Assembly: GCF_000306115.2 (NCBI RefSeq)
Contig: NZ_AKWX02000020.1
Span: 620,001-684,000, forward strand
DNA length: 64,000 nt
Direction of reading: 5' to 3'
Source of the DNA: Leptospira wolffii serovar Khorat str. Khorat-H2
GTDB lineage: Bacteria; Spirochaetota; Leptospiria; Leptospirales; Leptospiraceae
Below are positions 57,995 to 64,000 of this stretch, in pieces. The stretch's first letter is position 1. Each line of letters opens with the position of its first letter. Made by a program: the position numbers and the translations under genes. The notes under the pieces are model-generated. The model ran no database searches. It worked only from the letters and a program-made list of their open reading frames with translations, and was not told the origin of the DNA.

Positions 57995-59116
57995 CTAAGA
58001 TTTACCTTCCTGGGAGTCCAGAAAGGGCTTGAAGATCTGATGTATCGTAGGGCTTTCCGATACTTCCGCTAAGGCTAAAGGAGAATTTCCTTCCTTGTCC
58101 GTGGAATAAGGAGAAGCTCCATTCTTCACAAGTAGTTCTACTAGTTCCGCCTTTCCCGATTTAACGGCCAGTAAAAGAGGAGTGCGTCCGAGCATATCTC
58201 TTACTTCCGCATCGTAACCGTTGCTTAGAATTTTTTCCACTATATCCAAATTTCCTTCCGAAGAGGCACGGAAGAGCAATGTGATCGTAGCCTTGTCTAT
58301 GATTTTTAGGGTATGGTGGAACTTCATTCGGTCGGCTTCTTCTTTTGCGGTTTTTCCGCTTAGATTCTTTGCCAAGGGATCCGCACCCAGATTGATGAGC
58401 CTTTCCAAACATTCCACGCTATCGTAAAGAGCGGACAGAAGTAGGGGAGTATTACCATCCTGGTCCCGATCTTCCAACAAGGATCTCACTTCTTTGTTTT
58501 CCGAGAATAGATCCAAGATCTCGTAATCGTTATGCAGAGCGGTTAAGTGAAGAATGCTTCTGCCTTCCGAATTTTTTTTCTTAGGATCCGCTCCTTTTGC
58601 GACCAAATATTCCGCGATTTCGTAATGTCCTAGGTCGACCGCGAGAAGAAGGGGAGAATATCCTTCTCCGTTTCGGGACTCTATATCCGGAACATGACTG
58701 GGAAGATCGAATAGGATTTCGACCACTTCCAATTTTCCGGAGCTGACTCCGCGGGTTAAAGGAGTATTGCCGTCCATATCCCGGAGTTCGGGGTCAGAGC
58801 CGTAATCTAAAAGAATTTTTGCGAGTTCTTCGTTCTCCGATTCTAACGCGAGAAGAAGAGCAGTCTCTCCTCGGGAACTGGTTTCATTGGGATCGGATCC
58901 GTATTCTAAGAGAAGTGTGGTAGCTTCTCGGTTGCCTTCTTTGATCGCCCAGTAGAGCAATCCGCAACCGTATGAATCTCTTAGCTCGGGAAATTCTTCC
59001 GCAAATCCGTCTCTGGTTGCGGCCTCGGCTAAAAGAGCGCGAAGAGTTCCGTTGTTTCCCGTTTTTACTGCCCGAAAAAGATCGTTCCAGTCCAAGCCCA
59101 ATTCTCCAGGAGGCAA
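57995..59116 (-). CDS. Ankyrin-repeat protein
   Basis: A 373-residue soluble protein formed almost wholly of ankyrin repeats, about nine or ten (for example ETALLLALESENEELAKILLDYGSDPE). A protein-protein interaction scaffold; partner unknown. The best start is unclear: TTG at 59116, or TTG at 59095 after GGAGAA; all lie inside the 3' end of the AEC-transporter gene, so the genes overlap by 31 to 52 bases. No signal peptide. Confidence 0.88.
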   Translation of the reverse strand: MPPGELGLDWNDLFRAVKTGNNGTLRALLAEAATRDGFAEEFPELRDSYGCGLLYWAIKEGNREATTLLLEYGSDPNETSSRGETALLLALESENEELAKILLDYGSDPELRDMDGNTPLTRGVSSGKLEVVEILFDLPSHVPDIESRNGEGYSPLLLAVDLGHYEIAEYLVAKGADPKKKNSEGRSILHLTALHNDYEILDLFSENKEVRSLLEDRDQDGNTPLLLSALYDSVECLERLINLGADPLAKNLSGKTAKEEADRMKFHHTLKIIDKATITLLFRASSEGNLDIVEKILSNGYDAEVRDMLGRTPLLLAVKSGKAELVELLVKNGASPYSTDKEGNSPLALAEVSESPTIHQIFKPFLDSQEGKS

Positions 59117-60072
59117 TACAATCCCATAGTCGTCAGAAAAGAAAGCGGTATTCCTATTCCGAGTAAGGAAATCGCCAACCTAGGGGAAAGTCCCCATTCT
59201 GCCGCAAGTAGACTACCCGTAATCATCGGCGCCATTCCGGCTTCCATGATGAGTATCTTAAAATCTCTCAGAAGATTTCCGGACTCTGAGTGTATCGTTT
59301 GTCCGAAATGCCGGAAGAAAATTCCATAACCTAGCCAAACCAAAATCGGCCCTAAGAGTAACTTGAACGCAAGAGCGAACCAAAGTGGAGCCCGAAAATC
59401 TTCTTTGGAATTTTCGGCATTTGCCTTGTCGGAATTGACGTTAATGGTACCGGGAAGTTGGTATCCGACGGAAAAAAGGGCAAGAGGAATTAGTGTATCC
59501 CCGATTCGAGATATGGCATTCTCCACTTCTAAAGGAACCGGAATCGGACGGCTCGCGATAGAAAAGAGCAGTGCTAGAAATGGAGGAAAACTAAAAAGCG
59601 CCCGCCATAGAGAGATGCGTTTTTCTCCCCTTAGATGCATGATACGAGTTCCTAGATAGGTTCCGGGAATGGCGAGTACCAGAAATGTGCCGAGTTGATC
59701 TATGATGAGCACGCTGGAGAGTCCCTCTTTCGAGTAGTAGGATTCTATTAGAGGAATTCCCAAAAAGGAGGTATTACCCAGACCCGCACAGAGACAAAGG
59801 CATACGATCGTAGAAGTCTCCCAACGGAAAATTCTACCCAAACCGAAAAAGAATAATAGCCCTACTCCGAAAAGCAGCCATGGCATGGACGCTAAGACCA
59901 GAAATTGTCCTTCTAAAGATGCATGACGCAATGGAGAAAATTCCATGCAGGGAAGGGAAACGTAGATGATGAAGGTATTGATGACCTTATGAGAATCGGC
60001 GGGAAATTTTCCCTTCCATCGGAATAATATTCCGAGAAGGAAACAGATACCGATCACGACGAAATTAGACAT
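59065..60072 (-). CDS. AEC-family (auxin efflux carrier-like) transporter
   Basis: A 335-residue inner-membrane protein with about ten helices in the AEC (PF03547) pattern: INTFIIYVSLPCMEFSPL, then a central LLIGTYLG-like hinge and a C-terminal mirror half with MEAGMAPMITGSLLAAEWG. It probably exports a small organic anion; substrate unknown. Its stop lies within the ankyrin gene. ATG at 60072 follows AAAGGATCGATCC. Confidence 0.87.
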   Translation of the reverse strand: MSNFVVIGICFLLGILFRWKGKFPADSHKVINTFIIYVSLPCMEFSPLRHASLEGQFLVLASMPWLLFGVGLLFFFGLGRIFRWETSTIVCLCLCAGLGNTSFLGIPLIESYYSKEGLSSVLIIDQLGTFLVLAIPGTYLGTRIMHLRGEKRISLWRALFSFPPFLALLFSIASRPIPVPLEVENAISRIGDTLIPLALFSVGYQLPGTINVNSDKANAENSKEDFRAPLWFALAFKLLLGPILVWLGYGIFFRHFGQTIHSESGNLLRDFKILIMEAGMAPMITGSLLAAEWGLSPRLAISLLGIGIPLSFLTTMGLYCLLENWAWTGTIFFGQ

Positions 60073-60106
60073 GGATCGATCCTTTTTGATCGGAGAGAGA
60101 AGCAGG

Positions 60107-61294
60107 TCAAGGAAGGATTTGAAAATCCCGTTCTCCGATTTCCTTTTCTTCTAATTGGAATCGGATCTTGTATTTTCCGCTTTTGGATTGGGGAGGAATT
60201 CTCCAAACGATGGATGTGATTCCCGCGGGGATTTTGTCCTTCAAGGTTAGGATCGGTTTTCCTCCTGCCGGTCCTATAAAGTCGGCTTGGAAAACATACG
60301 GCCCGGATTTATAAATAGGTAAAGTCAAGTAGAAGGGCCGCTTAGTTCTGATCTTAGGGACGCATACGGAAGTTCGATCTTCCTTGGGTTCGTTGCTTCC
60401 TATACAGATTCCGTTCACATTCGTGATCGGAAATCCGGGAAATCTTTCCTGTTCAGGAGACCAGTAAGCATTCTCTTCGGTTAAAAATTCGCTTTCTCCC
60501 GCCTCGGTCAGAAACGGCGTCGCAAAGGAAGTCTTTCTCCGATTCTCTTCGGGACGATAGACTTCGAAATGCAAATGCGGTCCCGAACTATATCCGGTAT
60601 TTCCGGAGAAACCGATTCTTTGTCCTGCGATTACCTTATCTCCTCGTTTTACGAGAACTCCTTGGGGCTTTAGATGTCCGTAAATGGCGACGGTTCCATC
60701 CGGATGTTCTATGACGATTCGATTCGCTTTATCGATGAGACTGGGATCTTTTTCTCCCAGAGTGTATTTGTCCTCTGTCTCCACAACCGTTCCGTTTCTA
60801 GCGGCAAGTAAGGGAGTTCCTTCCGCCAAAGTGAAATCTAAGGAATACGCGGCGTCTCCTCTGTGATCGTTACCGCTATTATATCCTGTGGAGATCCAGG
60901 ATTTTCCTTCGTACGGTAATGTATAAGTATAGGTAGAATCGTGTTCGGCCTTCAGTTTTCCGAAATAGGAAACGGTTAGAATTCGGATCGATCCGGAAGG
61001 GTCGGCACCTTCTTTCCTTCGGAGGACCAAAAGTTTTCGGATCTCCGGGCCTTCTAAGACGACAGAAAATGGAGTAGGAGGAATCGTTTCCGCTTCCGAG
61101 CCTTCCACACTCGTATGAACGGTCATATGAGTTCCTTCCGGCAAGGATTTGGCCTGGATAAAAACCGCATTCTCGTTTTCCGTCGTCTCGATCCATGTGC
61201 ATACGTTTTTAGGATCACAGCTTGAAGGCGCTTGCGAGCGGATGGGCAGGCTAACGCAGAAAAGGATCGGAATTAGAAGAATGCGAACTAGCAT
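60107..61294 (-). CDS. Exported M23 family metallopeptidase
   Basis: A 395-residue protein from ATG at 61294, chosen because it starts a good signal peptide (LVRILLIPILFCVSLPIRSQ); the longer frame to 61369 would run into the tRNA gene. An Ig-like domain is followed by the M23 core: YNSGNDHRGDAAYSLDF (first ligands), YGH and the PHLHFEVY pair, then a C-terminal beta domain. Likely a periplasmic cell-wall endopeptidase or an endopeptidase-like regulator. It may be transcribed after the tRNA. Confidence 0.85.
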   Translation of the reverse strand: MLVRILLIPILFCVSLPIRSQAPSSCDPKNVCTWIETTENENAVFIQAKSLPEGTHMTVHTSVEGSEAETIPPTPFSVVLEGPEIRKLLVLRRKEGADPSGSIRILTVSYFGKLKAEHDSTYTYTLPYEGKSWISTGYNSGNDHRGDAAYSLDFTLAEGTPLLAARNGTVVETEDKYTLGEKDPSLIDKANRIVIEHPDGTVAIYGHLKPQGVLVKRGDKVIAGQRIGFSGNTGYSSGPHLHFEVYRPEENRRKTSFATPFLTEAGESEFLTEENAYWSPEQERFPGFPITNVNGICIGSNEPKEDRTSVCVPKIRTKRPFYLTLPIYKSGPYVFQADFIGPAGGKPILTLKDKIPAGITSIVWRIPPQSKSGKYKIRFQLEEKEIGERDFQILP

Positions 61295-61333
61295 GGGAAT
61301 TCGATTTAGAATTAGACGAAAAGAGAAGAAGGA

Positions 61334-61405
<72 letters not shown>

Positions 61406-61430
61406 GTGTGAGGATCGGATTTTCGGGATT

Positions 61431-62072
61431 TTAGGACTCCGTTTTGTCTGTCCGAGCGCTTCGAAATTCTTTTACCATCAGTGTAGTAATACTGTCAAGA
61501 GGTTTCACTTGTTGTTTGATTTCCTGGGTCTCGTGTCGGTCGGAAAAGCTATAGCAGGAATTTCTGACTCCTTTGTCTTTCATCCACCAATGGCGTCCGA
61601 TTTCCCGGCGGGATTTTGCGTCCATATTTCCCTGATACATTCTGTATTCGTCCCACTCGGGCGGAAAATTTCTCTCTTTCAAAAAGAAGGCATAGGCGGA
61701 GGAGAAACTTTGGGCGGCATTTTGTAGAAGCTCGTTGATATGAAGACAACCTATAGTCTTGTCTTCGGGAAACTTTCGCATTATCTTATTATAAGAGATA
61801 TCTTCTCCGATCAGATACGAATACGATTTGATTGCATGAGGACAAGTTTCGTAAGGAACCCGATCTTCTTCCACGTCTATGTCGATGATTTTCATCGTAG
61901 CAAGATTTACGAGCATGTATAGAGTCATGTCGTGGTAGGGATCCCTTTGACTGACTTCTATCAAGCAGGTGGGAGGGCTCTCTTCCGGAAACCAATAATA
62001 CCGACTCTCGTATCTGCGCTGGAAACCGCAGTCCTTGTAACGGATCTTTTGTTTGAGTTGGGATAGCGCCAT
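61431..62072 (-). CDS. DUF2889 family protein
   Basis: A 213-residue protein matching the DUF2889 layout: RRYESRYYWFPE at the N-terminus, a YETCPHAI segment, SYLIGEDISYNKIM, and KTIGCLHINELLQNAAQS with conserved Cys and His. Function unknown in any organism. It diverges from the SDR gene across 117 bases and lies 25 bases downstream-side of the tRNA gene on the same strand, so transcription may run on into it. Confidence 0.78.
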   Translation of the reverse strand: MALSQLKQKIRYKDCGFQRRYESRYYWFPEESPPTCLIEVSQRDPYHDMTLYMLVNLATMKIIDIDVEEDRVPYETCPHAIKSYSYLIGEDISYNKIMRKFPEDKTIGCLHINELLQNAAQSFSSAYAFFLKERNFPPEWDEYRMYQGNMDAKSRREIGRHWWMKDKGVRNSCYSFSDRHETQEIKQQVKPLDSITTLMVKEFRSARTDKTES

Positions 62073-62189
62073 AGGATCTCCTCTTTCCTTTTTTTATCCG
62101 GGAGGATTCGCCGAAAGGATTTTACGGTGTTTTCGTTTGCTTTTTTGGAATTCTCTCTTATTCTTCTTCCTACTTTTTCGGGCCCGTAC

Positions 62190-62987
62190 ATGAATTCATT
62201 TTTCCAAGATAAGGTCTTTTTAGTCACCGGTGCCAGTTCGGGGATAGGCAGGGCGCTTTCTTCCGAATTGGAAAAAAAAGGAGCTATTGTCGGAGTGATC
62301 GCAAGAAGAAAGGAAGCTCTCAAGGAGTTAAAATCGAAAGCGATTCGTCCGGAAAATATTCTCGTATTTCCTACGGATATCAGTTCGGAATCCGAACTAA
62401 AAAAGAGCGTGGAGGAATTTCGCAAAAAGGTGAAACGACTCGACGGAGTCATTCATAGCGCCGGGGTTTCGATGAGAGCACTTGCGGGAGAGGCGGAGTT
62501 GAAAGTATTTCGTGCGCTTATGGATACGAATTATTTTCCTCTGGTCCTTCTTTATAAATTATTGGAAGCGGATCTTTGCCAATGCGACGGACATTTCGTG
62601 GCGATTTCCTCCGTCCAGGGAAAGTTTGCGACTCAGTTCCGTTCCGGATATGCGGCAAGTAAACATGCGATCCAAGCTTTTATGGACAGCGTAAGATTGG
62701 AGAATGCCAAGACAGGCCTGCATATTATGACGGTCTCTCCCGGATTCGTGAAAACCGAGATCTCGGTCAAAGCGTTGTCGGGAGATGGGACACCTCATGG
62801 AATTATGGACGAGGGACAACGAAACGGGATTCTTCCCGAAAAAGTCGCCAAGATGATTCTAAAAGGAATGGAAAATCGGAAAAGAGAATTGGTCCCTTCT
62901 CGTTTAAAGGAGAAGTTCGCTTTGTTTCTGAACAGATTTTTTCCGAGGACTTTGGATAAGATTTTACTAAAGACTCGAGTGACCTGA
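62190..62987 (+). CDS. Short-chain dehydrogenase/reductase
   Basis: A 265-residue classical SDR: cofactor motif TGASSGIG near residue 13, NAG-position HSAGVS, catalytic Ser (VAISSVQG) and YAASK (Tyr-x3-Lys). NADPH-type is suggested by RRK after the second strand. It may be a DHRS7-like lipid or steroid reductase; substrate unknown. ATG at 62190 is preferred over a GTG at 62127 because the conserved fold starts there. Confidence 0.9.
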   Translation: MNSFFQDKVFLVTGASSGIGRALSSELEKKGAIVGVIARRKEALKELKSKAIRPENILVFPTDISSESELKKSVEEFRKKVKRLDGVIHSAGVSMRALAGEAELKVFRALMDTNYFPLVLLYKLLEADLCQCDGHFVAISSVQGKFATQFRSGYAASKHAIQAFMDSVRLENAKTGLHIMTVSPGFVKTEISVKALSGDGTPHGIMDEGQRNGILPEKVAKMILKGMENRKRELVPSRLKEKFALFLNRFFPRTLDKILLKTRVT

Positions 62988-62989
62988 GA

Positions 62990-64000
62990 TCAATTTTTGG
63001 CTTCTATAATAAGCCTGAAACCGGCCTTACGATCGTTTTGCAAATTCGGAATTCCTCCGAAGTCCCTGGCGTAAGCCTTGGCTTCTTCTCGACTCAAGGA
63101 ATAGGAGCCGCCTCGGATGACTTTCAGGTGTTTTCCGTATCTACCGGTAAGGGGTCTATGTCCCGGATAAGGAACGTAAGGAGAGCTCGTCCACTCCGCC
63201 ACATTACCACACATTCCGATCGCACCGTAAGGACTTTGGCCCTTGCTCGGAAGATCGTAAATGGAAAGCGTTCCTTTTCTACCGCTTTCCCGAGTATTGC
63301 ATAGCTCCGGGTCGAACTCGTTTCCGAAAGGATAATCGATCGGCTGGGAGACGAACTCGTAGCTTTCGTTTTTCAGCAGTCTCCACACGAGTCCCGTTCC
63401 TCGGGCCGCTTTTTCCCATTGCCATTCCGAAGGCAGTTTTTTACCGGCCCAGTTTGCATAAGACTCGGCTTCTCTATACGTCAGGTTCGTGACAGGATGG
63501 TATTCCTTGCCCTTGGGAAAAATCCCGTTTTCCCAGTGAGGCGGGGCAGGTGTGCCGGTTTCCTTTAAGAATTTATTATATTCTTTATTGGTGACTTCGT
63601 ATTTATCTATATAGAAGGAGGGTAATTCCTCTAAGTTGCTTCTTTCCGGATTTCCGAAATAGGGATTATAACTGTCTTCGGAGGAATCGTTTCCCTGTCC
63701 GTAAAGGAAATATCCCATGTGTTCATAGAGTATTTTTCCGCCGGAATCGTATCCGGAGTGGACTAACACCATTTCTTTTCCGTCTTTTGCATGAAGAATG
63801 GTTTTCGGTAGTCGGTTCCGAACATTGTCGGTGGCGTCGAAACTAGTAGGCTCTCTATAGAAAGTTTCCTGTCCGTACGCTCCGATTAAAAGACCGGCGC
63901 TAATCAATCGCTCCGGATTGCCTTCCGCAAGGGAGAATTTGCCTCTAAGTTCTATCGAGATCGGTCTAGTCTTACGACCTACGGTTCCGAATTCTATTTC
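62990..64000 (-). CDS. Formylglycine-generating-enzyme-like protein (5' end outside window)
   Basis: The frame is open to the window edge: codons from 64000 down read like real protein sequence (ISIELRGKFSLAEGNPERL) before the apparent TTG at 63907, so I treat it as partial. The FGE-sulfatase fold is clear: PSFYIDKYEVTNKEYNKFL, LPSEWQWEKAARG, CGNVAEWTSSPY, VIRGGSYS and a closing GFRLI. Such proteins include sulfatase activators and many non-enzymatic surface proteins; the active-site Cys pair of true FGE is not evident, so the role is open. Confidence 0.85.
   Translation of the reverse strand, partial: EIEFGTVGRKTRPISIELRGKFSLAEGNPERLISAGLLIGAYGQETFYREPTSFDATDNVRNRLPKTILHAKDGKEMVLVHSGYDSGGKILYEHMGYFLYGQGNDSSEDSYNPYFGNPERSNLEELPSFYIDKYEVTNKEYNKFLKETGTPAPPHWENGIFPKGKEYHPVTNLTYREAESYANWAGKKLPSEWQWEKAARGTGLVWRLLKNESYEFVSQPIDYPFGNEFDPELCNTRESGRKGTLSIYDLPSKGQSPYGAIGMCGNVAEWTSSPYVPYPGHRPLTGRYGKHLKVIRGGSYSLSREEAKAYARDFGGIPNLQNDRKAGFRLIIEAKN

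Overview
The window is chromosomal DNA from a Leptospira-type spirochaete. Supporting signs are the dense short-spaced operons, frequent TTG and GTG starts, a tiny Lys/Ala-repeat histone-like protein, an Asp-type MurA, a Pho-type two-component pair, many small lipoproteins and a TLP1-like thiolase in a fatty-acid operon. Base composition looks mid-40s percent GC by eye (not computed), which would fit one of the GC-richer Leptospira lineages. I see no insertion sequence, prophage, CRISPR array, rRNA or origin. One tRNA is present. The first and last genes run off the window.

Layout. 1-4035: 3' end of a cytochrome P450, a membrane-anchored M23 peptidase, ligA and a Cys-rich mini-protein. 4194-9735: a four-gene acyl-CoA operon (acyl-CoA synthetase, acyl-CoA dehydrogenase, MaoC hydratase, thiolase-like protein without catalytic residues). 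9736-13135: small hypothetical genes, a SUFU-domain protein and unusually hairpin-rich spacers. 13361-13453: the KA-repeat gene. 13618-18406 (minus): argJ, a degenerate SpoIIE-like protein and an active-looking SpoIIE/PP2C phosphatase, overlapping by 4 bases at each junction. 18469-20644 (minus): a PhoB/PhoR-like pair with three TTACA boxes at an exact 11-base period just upstream. 20800-22765 (minus): an ECF sigma operon with small membrane proteins. 22982-26298: Nudix CoA pyrophosphatase and RNase D, divergent from purF. 26320-31163: lipoproteins, a 2Fe-2S ferredoxin, an MDR oxidoreductase and small envelope proteins.

31256-40404 is the most striking block. It is an operon of the YfaT-S-P-Q-A / Mag type: a DUF1175 protein, a 1537-residue alpha-2-macroglobulin with a CVEQ thioester, a DUF2135 protein, a penicillin-binding-like serine acyl-enzyme with SxxK, SxN and KTG motifs, and a DUF2138-like membrane protein. 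Together they look like an envelope protease trap coupled to peptidoglycan work. It meets head-on a minus-strand wall operon (40401-44276): murA (Asp in place of the catalytic Cys), a Tat-type 4Fe-4S protein, a SpoIID-like protein and an HEXXH peptidase. lnt diverges from murA.

46297-64000: envelope and regulatory genes, including a second ECF sigma with a His-rich membrane partner, a eukaryote-type NADP isocitrate dehydrogenase, a double-receiver regulator, a C-terminally extended MazG, an outer-membrane protein, a CDF metal transporter, a LOG-family enzyme, ankyrin and AEC-transporter genes, a second M23 peptidase, tRNA-Thr(CGU), a DUF2889 protein, an SDR and a formylglycine-generating-enzyme-like protein.
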